Shown here in pieces: positions 41,136 through 49,312 of a stretch of 64,000 nucleotides of DNA. The notes beneath the pieces were generated by a model. The model did not search any database. It saw only the letters and a program-made list of their open reading frames with translations, and was not told the origin of the DNA. The position numbers were made by a program, and so were the translations under genes. The stretch is from DAOUBP01 sp964513075 (lineage in GTDB: Bacteria > Chloroflexota > Anaerolineae > CG2-30-64-16). The stretch spans positions 1 through 64,000 of the forward strand of contig CAZELR010000011.1 in assembly GCA_964513075.1 (NCBI GenBank), given 5' to 3'. Position 1 is the stretch's first letter. Each line of letters starts with the position of its first letter.

Positions 41136-41341
41136 TGCTGCCTAGCGAAGTTCGAAATCTTTCGGAAACCGAGATTACTCGGCACCTGGATGAGGCCCAT
41201 CATGAGTTGTTCAATCTGCGTTTTCAGTACGCGACAGGTCAGCTCAAAAACACAACCCGGTTGAGTTACGTGCGCCGCGAGGTTGCCCGTCTCCGCACCA
41301 TCCTGCGCGAGCGTGAGCTTGCTGCGGCTAAGGGGGAATGA
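41135..41341 (+). CDS. rpmC: 50S ribosomal protein L29
   Basis: 68 aa two-helix protein at the tunnel exit. MLPSEVRNLSETEITRHLDEAHHELFNLRF and VRREVARLRTILRERE are typical. It is translationally coupled to rplP by a one-base overlap and ends 3 bases before rpsQ. Confidence 0.96.
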   Translation: MLPSEVRNLSETEITRHLDEAHHELFNLRFQYATGQLKNTTRLSYVRREVARLRTILRERELAAAKGE

Positions 41342-41344
41342 CGT

Positions 41345-41641
41345 ATGGAAGCGCAGCGAAAACGCCTGATTGGCCAGGTGGCCAGTACTAAGATGGACAA
41401 GACCGTGGTCGTGGTGGTGCAACGTATCCGTCGCCATCCACTCTATGGCAAGGTCATTCGCATCAGCAAGCGCTACAAGGCGCATGACGAAGACAATGCC
41501 TGCCGGCCCGGCGACGAGGTTCGCATCGTCGAATCCCGCCCTTACAGCAAGGATACGCGCTTCCGGGTGGAACAGATTCTGCAGCGTGCCGCACAGATCG
41601 ACCGGACGCCCTTGCAGGCCGAGAGCGAAGCGGAGAGGTGA
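41345..41641 (+). CDS. rpsQ: 30S ribosomal protein S17
   Basis: 98 aa, about 13 longer than usual through a C-terminal charged extension (LQRAAQIDRTPLQAESEAER). RLIGQVASTKMDKTVVVVV, HPLYGKVI, and the ENACRPGDEVRIVESRPYSK-type segment (DNACRPGDEVRIVE) are conserved. Three-base spacers on both sides show tight packing. Confidence 0.96.
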   Translation: MEAQRKRLIGQVASTKMDKTVVVVVQRIRRHPLYGKVIRISKRYKAHDEDNACRPGDEVRIVESRPYSKDTRFRVEQILQRAAQIDRTPLQAESEAER

Positions 41642-41644
41642 GCC

Positions 41645-42013
41645 ATGATTCAGCAGGAAAGCAGGCTTAAGATCGCCGATAATACCGGCGCCAAAGAGAT
41701 CCTCTGCATTCGCGTGTTGGGCGGTTCGACCCGGCGGTATGCGCACTTGGGGGACGTCATCATTGCCTCTGTAAAACAGGCGGCGCCGCACGGGGCTGTC
41801 AAAGAAGGCGAAGTGGTGCGTGCCGTGGTCGTCCGTACGACCTACCCACAGAAGCGTGCAGATGGGTCCTCGATCCGCTTCGACGATAATGCAGCGGTCA
41901 TCATCGACCAGCTTAAGGCGCCCCGCGGGACGCGCATTTTTGGGCCTGTGGCGCGCGAGCTGCGCGACCGGGGTTTCATGCGGATCGTTTCGTTGGCGCC
42001 GGAAGTGCTGTAG
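41645..42013 (+). CDS. rplN: 50S ribosomal protein L14
   Basis: 122 aa, the usual length; contacts the small subunit and silencing factor RsfS. MIQQESRLKIADNTGAKEI, GDVIIASVKQAAPHGAVKEGEVVRAVVVRT and IFGPVARELRDRGFMRIVSLAPEVL are conserved. Confidence 0.97.
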   Translation: MIQQESRLKIADNTGAKEILCIRVLGGSTRRYAHLGDVIIASVKQAAPHGAVKEGEVVRAVVVRTTYPQKRADGSSIRFDDNAAVIIDQLKAPRGTRIFGPVARELRDRGFMRIVSLAPEVL

Positions 42014-42025
42014 GGAGAAGCAATC

Positions 42026-42385
42026 ATGGACATTCGTAAAGGCGACAAAGTAGCGGTCATCGCGGGCGAAGATCGCGGCAGTCAGGGCGATGTACAGCGC
42101 GTGATCCGGGCCAAGTGGGGCAAAGGGCGCCGCGCGGGCGAGCGCAATCCTTTAGGGGATCGTGTGACGGTGGCCGGTGTCAACCTGATCAAGAAGCATC
42201 AACGCCGGACAGGCAACGTCAACACCCAGTTCGGCATCATCGAACGCGAAGCGCCGATTCACGTTTCTAACGTCATGTTGGTCTGCCCAAAGTGCGGTAA
42301 GCCGACTCGTGTGGGCCATAAGTTGCATGCCGATGGCAGCCGGTCGCGTATGTGTAAGCAGTGCGGCGAATCGATCGACGCGTAG
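42026..42385 (+). CDS. rplX: 50S ribosomal protein L24
   Basis: 119 aa with an N-terminal KOW domain (IRKGDKVAVIAGEDRGSQGDV). A family-typical VAGVNLIKKHQRR segment follows. The C-terminus has two CxxC pairs, CPKC and CKQC, suggesting a bound metal, seen in some but not all L24 proteins. AGGGAG precedes the ATG. Confidence 0.95.
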   Translation: MDIRKGDKVAVIAGEDRGSQGDVQRVIRAKWGKGRRAGERNPLGDRVTVAGVNLIKKHQRRTGNVNTQFGIIEREAPIHVSNVMLVCPKCGKPTRVGHKLHADGSRSRMCKQCGESIDA

Positions 42386-42414
42386 GTCGCCGACAACGGC
42401 AGGGAGTGTTTCGG

Positions 42415-42963
42415 ATGGCAAGCATGCCGAGATTACTGGAACGGTACCGAAAAGAAGTGGTGCCGGCAATGGAAAAGGAATTCGGCTACGACAACGTGAT
42501 GCAAGTGCCGCGCATCGAGAAGGTCGTACTGAATATTGGTATGGGCGAGGCGTTGCAGAACGCCAAGTCGCTGGATGCCGCCGCTGGCGACATGCGCGCC
42601 ATCGCCGGTCAGAAGCCGGTCTTCACCAAGGCCAAGCGCTCGGTTGCGGCTTTCAAGTTGCGCGAGGGCAACACCATCGGTGTGACCGTCACGCTGCGCC
42701 AGGAGCGCATGTGGAGCTTCCTGGATCGCCTGATGAACGTGGCGCTGCCGCGTTTGCGTGACTTTCGGGGAATCTCACCGGATGCGTTCGACGGCCATGG
42801 CAACTACAGCCTCGGCTTGCGCGAACAGCTTCTCTTCCCTGAGATTCAATACGATAAAATTGACAAGGTGCGCGGCATGGCTGTGACCATCGTGACGACG
42901 GCGAAGACGGACGAAGAAGGCCGCCGGGTGTTGGCTTTGCTGGGTATGCCGTTCCAAAAATAG
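42415..42963 (+). CDS. rplE: 50S ribosomal protein L5
   Basis: 182 aa; binds 5S rRNA in the central protuberance. ATG 42415 with AGGGAG nine bases upstream is used; the earlier in-frame codon at 42361 is inside rplX. RLLERYRKEVVPAMEKEFGYDNVMQVPRIEKV opening, GEALQNAK, the AKRSVAAFKLREGNTIGVTVTLR core and GLREQLLFPEI are conserved. Confidence 0.96.
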   Translation: MASMPRLLERYRKEVVPAMEKEFGYDNVMQVPRIEKVVLNIGMGEALQNAKSLDAAAGDMRAIAGQKPVFTKAKRSVAAFKLREGNTIGVTVTLRQERMWSFLDRLMNVALPRLRDFRGISPDAFDGHGNYSLGLREQLLFPEIQYDKIDKVRGMAVTIVTTAKTDEEGRRVLALLGMPFQK

Positions 42964-42985
42964 GCGCCGCTAGAGGAGGGTTTCA

Positions 42986-43168
42986 GTGTCCAAAAAGTGC
43001 ATGCCGCTCCGTGAACAGCGCCGTAAGTACGCTGTGCGTGTACGTAATCGCTGCAGCGTCTGCGGCCGGCCTCATGGCTATATGCGTCGCTTTGACCTGT
43101 GCCGTATTTGCTTCCGGGACCAGGCTCTGCGGGGCAATCTGCCTGGTGTGGTCAAGTCGAGCTGGTAG
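42986..43168 (+). CDS. rpsZ: 30S ribosomal protein S14, zinc type
   Basis: 60-aa short S14 with a zinc knuckle: CSVCGRP and CRICFRD give four cysteines. GTG start at 42986 preceded by GAGGAGGG. The ending ALRGNLPGVVKSSW is typical of the zinc form. Zinc forms of S4, S14 and L36 all occur in this window. Confidence 0.97.
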   Translation: MSKKCMPLREQRRKYAVRVRNRCSVCGRPHGYMRRFDLCRICFRDQALRGNLPGVVKSSW

Positions 43169-43182
43169 GAAGACGAACGTAG

Positions 43183-43228
43183 TCCCCTGAGCGGGCCCCA
43201 CGGTTGGGGTCCATGGGAGGGGGGGACG
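43183..43228 (+). other. GC-rich nested hairpin between rpsZ and rpsH
   Basis: GTCCCC (43183-43188) pairs with GGGGAC (43223-43228), enclosing GGCCCCA paired with TGGGGTCC (one bulge) around CGGT. The spacer 43169-43332 is 164 bp and without a gene; elsewhere in this operon spacers are mostly under 30 bp. Possible control or processing element. Confidence 0.5.
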
Positions 43229-43332
43229 GAACCCTGGATTGTGCGCCCGGCGCCGGCGGTCTAAAGCTCGCTTGCCCGGCCATGAATCACAGGTGATCCG
43301 GCGGGGTGTCCCGTAGGTATAAGGAGTGACCG

Positions 43333-43728
43333 ATGATTAGTGATCCGATTGCCGACATGCTGACGCGCATTCGCAATGGGCTTCTGGTGCGCCACAAGCA
43401 GGTAGTTCTGCCCAGTTCCAAGGTGAAGGTGGCCCTGGCGCGCATCTTGAAGGATGAAGGTTTCATCAAGGACTTTGAGGTGACTAAGGATGTCCCTCAG
43501 CCGCAGTTGCGCCTTGTGTTGAAATATGACCGCGATCGTAAGTCCCTGGTGACCGGGCTGCAGCGCATCAGCAAGCCGGGCCGGCGGGTCTACGTCAAGC
43601 GCACCGAGATTCCGTGGGTCCTGAGTGGCCTGGGGATCGCCGTCCTGAGCACGCCGCAGGGAATCATGACTGATCAACGCGCGCGGCGGCTTGGCTTGGG
43701 CGGCGAGGTGCTCTGCTACGTGTGGTAG
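43333..43728 (+). CDS. rpsH: 30S ribosomal protein S8
   Basis: 131 aa; core assembly protein that in E. coli represses the spc operon. SDPIADMLTRIRNGLLVRH opening and the C-terminal IPWVLSGLGIAVLSTPQGIMTDQRARRLGLGGEVLCYVW are conserved. ATG after AAGGAGTGACCG. 11 bases before the rplF GTG. Confidence 0.97.
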   Translation: MISDPIADMLTRIRNGLLVRHKQVVLPSSKVKVALARILKDEGFIKDFEVTKDVPQPQLRLVLKYDRDRKSLVTGLQRISKPGRRVYVKRTEIPWVLSGLGIAVLSTPQGIMTDQRARRLGLGGEVLCYVW

Positions 43729-43739
43729 GAGGCAGGACA

Positions 43740-44303
43740 GTGTCGCGTATTGGCAAAATGCCGGTTGCGCTGCCGAAGGGCGTGAGCGTGACAGTCAACG
43801 AAACGAACCTGGTGACCGTCAAAGGACCCAAGGGCCAGCTTCAACAGCAGCTACCCGGCGATATGCTGGTGGAAGTCTCTGCTGCTGAGATAGTGGTGAA
43901 GCGTCCCAGCGATGCCAAGGTGCATCGCGCGATGCATGGGTTGAGTCGTGCCTTGCTGAACAATATGGTGCAGGGCGTCAACACCGGCTTCACGCAAGTC
44001 CTGGATATCCAGGGCGTCGGCTATCGGGCTGGCTTGATCGGCAAGAATCTTGCGGTCATGGTGGGTCTGTCGCATCCTGTGGAGTTTTTGCCGCCGTCCG
44101 GTATCACCTTTGACGTCGACAAGCCAGGGCACCAGATCACTATTAGCGGGATCGACAAGCAATTGGTCGGCCAGATGGCTGCACAAATCCGTGAGCTGCG
44201 TCCGCCTGAGCCGTACAAGGGCAAGGGCATTCGTTATCGCGGTGAGATTGTCCGCCAAAAGGCTGGCAAGAGCGGTAAGGTTGGCGGTAAGGGTAAGAAG
44301 TAG
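43740..44303 (+). CDS. rplF: 50S ribosomal protein L6
   Basis: 187 aa. GTG 43740 (SRIGKMPVALPKGV follows) with AGGAGG seven bases upstream; the longer reading from 43722 overlaps rpsH. Two similar RNA-binding halves, ending in the family motif LRPPEPYKGKGIRYRGE and a Lys-rich tail. Confidence 0.96.
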   Translation: MSRIGKMPVALPKGVSVTVNETNLVTVKGPKGQLQQQLPGDMLVEVSAAEIVVKRPSDAKVHRAMHGLSRALLNNMVQGVNTGFTQVLDIQGVGYRAGLIGKNLAVMVGLSHPVEFLPPSGITFDVDKPGHQITISGIDKQLVGQMAAQIRELRPPEPYKGKGIRYRGEIVRQKAGKSGKVGGKGKK

Positions 44304-44421
44304 CTAGTTCCCGGGTCGGGGTGCGGGTGACGCGTCGCTCAAGGGCTGAGGCGCCGCCTGAGGTTGTCATAGGGAGTTTCAAATCCCGCAGCCGTCCCCG
44401 CCGGTCAGGAGGATCAGGTCA

Positions 44422-44787
44422 ATGGCTGAGAAATCGACTCAGGAAGCTCGCGGGCGCCGCCATGAGCGCATTCGCCGCCGGGTTCACGGCACAACTGAAC
44501 GCCCACGGCTGAACGTGTTTCGCAGTTTGCTGCACATCTATGCCCAGGTTATCGACGATGATTTGGGACATACCCTGGCAGCGGCATCTACCCTGGATCC
44601 GGAATTGCGTGAGCAACTGGATGGCCTGAACAAGTCCCAACAAGCTACCCGTGTGGGGCAGTTGGTGGCAAAGCGGGCGTTGGATGCAGGGCTAAAGAAA
44701 GTCGTCTTCGATCGCGGCGGTTATCCGTTCCACGGCCGGGTCAAGGCGCTGGCTGACGGCGCTCGCGAGGGCGGGCTAGAGTTCTAG
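44422..44787 (+). CDS. rplR: 50S ribosomal protein L18
   Basis: 121 aa; binds 5S rRNA. RRHERIRRRVHGTTERPRLNVFRSLLHIYAQVIDD and the ending VVFDRGGYPFHGRVKALADGAREGGLEF are conserved. CAGGAGGA precedes the ATG. The 118-bp spacer upstream holds no gene. Confidence 0.97.
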   Translation: MAEKSTQEARGRRHERIRRRVHGTTERPRLNVFRSLLHIYAQVIDDDLGHTLAAASTLDPELREQLDGLNKSQQATRVGQLVAKRALDAGLKKVVFDRGGYPFHGRVKALADGAREGGLEF

Positions 44788-44803
44788 CGATTTTGGAGGA
44801 CTG

Positions 44804-45466
44804 ATGCCAGGTAAAGAAAGAACAGGACGCGATCAGCGGAGCGCCGGCCCGTCCGGGCAGGGCCACACCGCAGGTGATCGGCCCACTGCCGGTGGACCGG
44901 GTGGAAACCGGGATAGACAACGCCGCCCGCGCGAACGCGAAGAAGAGCGCGACCAGATGGATGAGCGCGTGGTACACGTGGCTCGTACCTCCAAGGTGCT
45001 GAAGGGTGGGCGTCGGTTTGCCTTTCGGGCGGTTGTGGTTGTCGGTGACAACCACGGTCAGGTCGGCTTCGGCGTCGGCAAGGCGCGCGAGGTGCCCGAT
45101 GCCGTGCGTAAGGCGTCCGAACGTGCGCGTAAGATGATGCATCGGATCCCGATGGTCGGCACCACGATCCCGCATGCGACGATCGGCGATTTCAGCGCCG
45201 CGCAGGTGATGCTGCGACCGGCTTCTGCCGGCACCGGTGTCATCGCCGGCGGTGGCGTTCGTGCCGTGCTGGAAGCAGCCGGTATCCACGATATCTTAAC
45301 GAAGTCGATGGGCAGCGCGAACATCTTGAATGTGGTAGCCGCCACTTTCAAAGCGTTGGAATCCCTGAAGGATCCTGAGGAGGAGGCCAAGCGTCGTGGC
45401 CGGCCGATTGAAGCGCTGACCCCGTATTGGCTCCGTGGAGGAAGCAAGGATGACAAGCCAGAATAA
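44804..45466 (+). CDS. rpsE: 30S ribosomal protein S5
   Basis: 220 aa, long for S5 (~165-170). The first ~50 residues are a Gly/Arg/Glu-rich, probably disordered extension. The core starts at ERVVHVARTSKVLKGGRRFAF, with the GFGVGKAREVPDAVRKA loop and GVRAVLEAAGIHDILTKSMGS following. TTGGAGGA precedes the ATG. The 3' end overlaps rpmD by 17 bases. Confidence 0.96.
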   Translation: MPGKERTGRDQRSAGPSGQGHTAGDRPTAGGPGGNRDRQRRPREREEERDQMDERVVHVARTSKVLKGGRRFAFRAVVVVGDNHGQVGFGVGKAREVPDAVRKASERARKMMHRIPMVGTTIPHATIGDFSAAQVMLRPASAGTGVIAGGGVRAVLEAAGIHDILTKSMGSANILNVVAATFKALESLKDPEEEAKRRGRPIEALTPYWLRGGSKDDKPE

Positions 45467-45647
45467 GGTGTTGCGGATTACTTATTCGACCAGCTCGATC
45501 GGTGTGGAGCAAGATCAGAAGGTCACCGTGCGCCGTTTGGGTCTGCGCAAGCTGGGGCAGACCGTAGAACAGCCGGATACGCCGGTCATGCGCGGGATGA
45601 TCCACAAGGTGCGCCACCTGCTTACCGTGGAGGAAGTTGAGGCATGA
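45450..45647 (+). CDS. rpmD: 50S ribosomal protein L30
   Basis: 65 aa. ATG 45450 with GGAGG upstream, inside the end of rpsE. VLRITYSTSSIGVEQDQKVTVRRLGLRKLGQTVEQ and the ending GMIHKVRHLLTVEEV match the family. Stop overlaps the rplO ATG (ATGA). Confidence 0.95.
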   Translation: MTSQNKVLRITYSTSSIGVEQDQKVTVRRLGLRKLGQTVEQPDTPVMRGMIHKVRHLLTVEEVEA

Positions 45648-46093
45648 AGCTTAACGAACTGCAGCCCGCTCCTGGCGCGCATCAGGACCGTACCCGGGCC
45701 GGCCGGGGTATCTCGGCTGGCCGCGGTAAAACGGCTGGTCGCGGCACCAAAGGGCAAAATTCGCGTTCGGGCGGTAGCAAACGACCGTACTTCGAGGGTG
45801 GTCAGTTGCCTCTTGTCCGGCGCTTGCCGCACCTGGCCGGGTTCACCAACCGCTGGCGCGTCGAATTCGCACCGGTGAACGTGGATCGTCTCAACGTTTT
45901 TGCTGCGGGTGCAGAGATCACCCCCCAGATCATGGCTGAGGCCGGACTGATCAAATCACCGACCAAACCGGTGAAGATCCTGGGCGAGGGCGAGATCGAT
46001 CGCGCGCTGGCAGTGAAGGCGCACAAGTTTTCGGCAGCGGCCCGCGAGAAGATCCTGGCCGCTGGCGGCTCTGTTGAAGAAATAATGGCGTAG
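45644..46093 (+). CDS. rplO: 50S ribosomal protein L15
   Basis: 149 aa. MKLNELQPAPGAHQDRTRAGRG opening and the Gly/Arg-rich RNA-binding stretch (GKTAGRGTKGQNSRSG). GGQLPLVRRLPHLAGFTN and the C-terminal VKAHKFSAAAREKILAAGG follow. Coupled to rpmD by a 4-base overlap. Confidence 0.97.
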   Translation: MKLNELQPAPGAHQDRTRAGRGISAGRGKTAGRGTKGQNSRSGGSKRPYFEGGQLPLVRRLPHLAGFTNRWRVEFAPVNVDRLNVFAAGAEITPQIMAEAGLIKSPTKPVKILGEGEIDRALAVKAHKFSAAAREKILAAGGSVEEIMA

Positions 46094-46101
46094 GGCCGGT
46101 A

Positions 46102-46118
46102 ACGCCTTTCGTAGGCGT
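46102..46118 (+). other. Perfect small hairpin between rplO and secY
   Basis: ACGCCT/AGGCGT, 6 bp, loop TTCGT, in the 62-bp spacer, about 30 bases before the secY Shine-Dalgarno. One of a set of small hairpins in spacers of this superoperon. Confidence 0.5.
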
Positions 46119-46155
46119 CCGATCAGCCCTTCCTATTCGCAAAAGAGGCAACACT

Positions 46156-47496
46156 ATGCTTGAAGCCGTCCGCAATGCGTTTCGGCTCCCGGATCTGCGT
46201 CGCAAGCTGTTGATCACACTGGGCATCCTGGTGATCTATCGGCTGGCTTCGCACATCCCGGTTCCCGGCGTCGACCGTGCTGCTTTAGCCACGATCTTTA
46301 ACTCAAATCAGTTGTTGGGCATGCTGAACTTGCTTTCTGGCGGAGCGTTGAGCAACTTCTCGATCATGGCAATGGGCGTGTATCCGTACATTACCGCTTC
46401 CATCATCATCCAGTTGTTGCAGCCCATCATACCGGCGCTGGCCGCGTTGCAGAAGGAAGGGGAAGCAGGCCGGAACAAGCTGAACCAGTATACTAACATC
46501 GCCACCATTCCGTTGGCGCTGTTGCAGGGCTTTGGTCAGTCGTCGCTGTTGGCCTCGTCCAGTGCCACGCAGGCCGGCCCGGTGCTGTCAGAGTTCGGTT
46601 TCAAGAACTTCCCGCTGCAGACCCTGGTGATCTTGCTGTCGATGACGGCCGGAACCATGCTCGCCATGTGGCTGGGTCAGATCATCACCCAGCAAGGCAT
46701 CGGTAATGGCGTCTCGATCATCATCTTCGGTGGCATCGTCGCCGCTATGCCGCAGAACATCCAGCGCACTGCCGTACAGGGCGGCCTGGTTCAGTTGATC
46801 GTGTTCATCATCGTGACCGTGCTGACCACCGCGATCATCGTGCTGGTTCAGGAAGGTCAGCGTCGCATCCCGGTTCAATACGGTAAGCGGGTGCGCGCAA
46901 TGCGTGGCAATCGGCTGATGGTGGTGGGTGGTCAGAGCACGCATGTGCCGCTGCGCGTGAACTCGGCGGGCATGATCCCGTTGATCTTCGCCGGCAGCTT
47001 TCTGATCTTCCCGAGCACGATCGCCAGCTACTTCATCAACTCGTCGAACGCGGTCGTGAAGAGTGTGGCTAACTTTTTCTACACCTTCTTTAGCTCGACC
47101 AATGGCTGGTACTGGATCATGTACTTCCTGTTGGTGGTCGCGTTTACGTACTTTTATACGGACGTGGTCTTCCGCCAGCAGAACCTGCCCGAGACGTTGC
47201 AGCGCCAGGGCGGTTTCATCCCGGGCATCCGGCCAGGCTTCAATACTGAACGCTACCTGAATCGGGTGCTCTCGCGTATCACCTTGGTGGGCGCGCTGTT
47301 CCTGGGGTTCGTGGCCATCCTGCCGTGGATCGTTCACCTGATTTTCGGTGGGGCGGGAGCCAGTCGGGCTTCTACGAGCACGTTGCTCATCTCCAGCACC
47401 GGTCTGCTGATCGTGGTGGGTGTAGTCTTGGATACGATGAAGCAGCTTGAGGCGCAGTTGTTGATGCGGCACTACGAAGGCTTCATTCGGAAGTAA
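46156..47496 (+). CDS. secY: Preprotein translocase subunit SecY
   Basis: Channel subunit of the Sec translocon, 446 aa, ten transmembrane helices. ILVIYRLASHIPVPGVD in the first helix, NLLSGGALSNFSIMAMGVYPYITASIIIQLL for the plug and helix 2, LGQIITQQGIGNGVSIIIF, and the cytoplasmic QRRIPVQYGKR loop are conserved. Standard position between rplO and adk. Confidence 0.98.
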   Translation: MLEAVRNAFRLPDLRRKLLITLGILVIYRLASHIPVPGVDRAALATIFNSNQLLGMLNLLSGGALSNFSIMAMGVYPYITASIIIQLLQPIIPALAALQKEGEAGRNKLNQYTNIATIPLALLQGFGQSSLLASSSATQAGPVLSEFGFKNFPLQTLVILLSMTAGTMLAMWLGQIITQQGIGNGVSIIIFGGIVAAMPQNIQRTAVQGGLVQLIVFIIVTVLTTAIIVLVQEGQRRIPVQYGKRVRAMRGNRLMVVGGQSTHVPLRVNSAGMIPLIFAGSFLIFPSTIASYFINSSNAVVKSVANFFYTFFSSTNGWYWIMYFLLVVAFTYFYTDVVFRQQNLPETLQRQGGFIPGIRPGFNTERYLNRVLSRITLVGALFLGFVAILPWIVHLIFGGAGASRASTSTLLISSTGLLIVVGVVLDTMKQLEAQLLMRHYEGFIRK

Positions 47497-47544
47497 TAAG
47501 CCGTGTCGGGGCCGGCCACTGCGCCGGCCCGCAAAGGGGCGACT

Positions 47545-48216
47545 ATGTCTAAACCACTGTACATCGTCATGCTCGGTGCGCCGGGCGCTGGCAAAGGCAC
47601 ACAGGCGCGGCTTCTCTCTGAGGCGCTCGGGGCTCCGCAGGTTTCTTCGGGCGACATCTTCCGGGAGAACCTCAAGAACCAGACGCCGTTGGGCTTGCTT
47701 GCCAAACAATATATGGACAGTGGCGCTCTCGTGCCTGATGACGTTACCATCAACATGGTGATGGATCGACTGGGGCGTCCGGATTGCGCCAGGGGGGTGG
47801 TGTTGGATGGTTTCCCCCGCACTTTGGCGCAGGCTGATGCATTGGACGCAGCGCTGCGAACGCAGGGTCTGTCCATTGGCCTGGTGCCGCTGCTTGAAGT
47901 CAGCGACGAGGCCGTGATCAATCGCCTGGCCGGCCGGCGCGTGTGCCGCGAGTGCCAGGCCATGTATCACGTCGAGTTTTCGGCGCCTGCTGTCGAGGGC
48001 AAGTGCGATAAGTGCGGCGGCGAGCTCTATCGCCGGACTGACGACGACCCGGAGACAGTTCGCAATCGGCTGTTTGTGTACTATAAACAAACTGCGCCGT
48101 TGATCGGTTTCTATTACGCGCACGGGGTGTTAGTCAGCCTCAACGGCGATCGTCCCATCGAGCAGGTGCAGGCTGAACTGTTGGCCGCGCTCCATACTGT
48201 CGGCGATCAGGGATGA
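47545..48216 (+). CDS. adk: Adenylate kinase, zinc-lid type
   Basis: 223 aa from ATG 47545 (AAGGGG upstream); the earlier in-frame ATG at 47503 adds unconserved residues. P-loop GAPGAGKGT at residues 11-19, SSGDIFREN, and LDGFPRTLAQA. The lid domain carries four cysteines (C134, C137, C154, C157) that bind zinc in the Gram-positive-type enzyme. Interconverts ATP+AMP and 2 ADP. The stop codon lies in the first of three direct repeats. Confidence 0.97.
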   Translation: MSKPLYIVMLGAPGAGKGTQARLLSEALGAPQVSSGDIFRENLKNQTPLGLLAKQYMDSGALVPDDVTINMVMDRLGRPDCARGVVLDGFPRTLAQADALDAALRTQGLSIGLVPLLEVSDEAVINRLAGRRVCRECQAMYHVEFSAPAVEGKCDKCGGELYRRTDDDPETVRNRLFVYYKQTAPLIGFYYAHGVLVSLNGDRPIEQVQAELLAALHTVGDQG

Positions 48217-48250
48217 TCGTGCGATCAGGGATGATGACGATCAGGATGAT
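48203..48250 (+). repeat. Three direct repeats bridging adk stop and map start
   Basis: GCGATCAGGGATGAT at 48203-48217, an exact copy at 48221-48235, and a shorter form ACGATCAGGATGAT at 48237-48250. The first contains the adk stop; the last supplies the AGGA-type Shine-Dalgarno just upstream of the map ATG. Confidence 0.8.
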
Positions 48251-48253
48251 CGC

Positions 48254-49024
48254 ATGATCATTTTGAAGAGTCGCGAAGAGATTCGCTTGATGCGTGAGGC
48301 GGGCCGCATCGTGGCCCGCGTCCACGAGGCCATGCGGGAGATGATCCGCCCTGGGGTAACGACTGCCGAGCTGGATGTTCGGGCCGAGGCGATCATTCGG
48401 GCGCATCAGGCGGTGCCGGCATTCCTGGGCTATCCGCACACCGGCAGGAACGACTATCCGGCCAGCATCTGTGCCTCGATCAACGAGGAGCTGGTGCACG
48501 GTATACCCAGCAGCCAGCGATGGTTGGAGCCGGGCGACATCATCAGTATCGATGTCGGGGCAGTCTTTCAAGGGTGGGTAGGCGATTCGGCCTGGACTTA
48601 TGCCGTTGGCCAGATCGATGAGGAAAGCCAGCGCCTGCTCAAAGTAACAGAAGAGAGCCTGTGGGCTGGGATTGCCAAGGCGCGGCCGGGTAACCATTTA
48701 GCAGACATATCACAGGCCATCGAAGCTTGTGTCAAGCCGCACGGCTTCGGCGTCGTACGCGAGTATACGGGACATGGCGTCGGCCGGCAGATGCATGAGT
48801 CGCCGCAGATCTTGAACTATGTGCCGTCAGGCGCAGGGCGTGGGCCGAAACTCAAACCCGGTATGGCGCTGGCCCTTGAGCCGATGGTCAATGCGGGCAC
48901 CTGGCGTACGCGCGTCCTGACCGATGGTTGGACCGTAGTGACTGCGGATGGTAAGCGCTCGGCCCACTTTGAACATACGCTGGCCCTCACCGAGGGCGAG
49001 CCCGAGATACTAACGACATTGTGA
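48254..49024 (+). CDS. map: Methionine aminopeptidase type I
   Basis: 256 aa. Removes the initiator methionine from nascent proteins. Metal-binding residues lie in the family segments DIISIDVGAVFQGWVGDSAWTY (two Asp), YTGHGVGRQMHE (His), ALEPMVNAG (Glu) and SAHFEHTLALTEGE (Glu). No N-terminal zinc-finger extension. Start sits in the third direct repeat of the adk-map spacer. Confidence 0.97.
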   Translation: MIILKSREEIRLMREAGRIVARVHEAMREMIRPGVTTAELDVRAEAIIRAHQAVPAFLGYPHTGRNDYPASICASINEELVHGIPSSQRWLEPGDIISIDVGAVFQGWVGDSAWTYAVGQIDEESQRLLKVTEESLWAGIAKARPGNHLADISQAIEACVKPHGFGVVREYTGHGVGRQMHESPQILNYVPSGAGRGPKLKPGMALALEPMVNAGTWRTRVLTDGWTVVTADGKRSAHFEHTLALTEGEPEILTTL

Positions 49025-49109
49025 AAACGTCCGGCATATGCCGAGAGGGGTCCCGCAAGTCACTGTGATCTGAAAGTCATACGACTGTGGGCTGCCAAGG
49101 AGTCATGAA

Positions 49110-49223
49110 ATGAAAGTACGACCTTCGGTCAAGCGCATGTGCGCCAAATGCAAGATTATCCGGCGCAATGGTCTGGTGCATGTTATCTGCACGAATCCCA
49201 AGCACAAACAGCGCCAGGGGTGA
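49110..49223 (+). CDS. rpmJ: 50S ribosomal protein L36
   Basis: 37-aa protein, MKVRPSVKRMCAKCKIIRR at its start. Zinc ligands Cys11, Cys14, Cys27 and His32 mark the zinc-containing (C+) form. AAGGAG lies seven bases before ATG 49110. infA, normally between map and rpmJ, is absent; the 85-bp gap is too short for it. Confidence 0.96.
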   Translation: MKVRPSVKRMCAKCKIIRRNGLVHVICTNPKHKQRQG

Positions 49224-49312
49224 TTTGGTTCGGGCAGGCGGCCGGGTTTCAAGCCGGCCACTGAGCAGGCCTGTATAAGGCATTGTTACAAAGCGGGCGA
49301 CGTTTGTGTCGC

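Noticed and set aside
46588..48123. 511-codon open frame antisense to secY and adk
   Set aside because: Shadow of two well-conserved genes; composition is His/Gln/Arg-rich and no start signal is evident.
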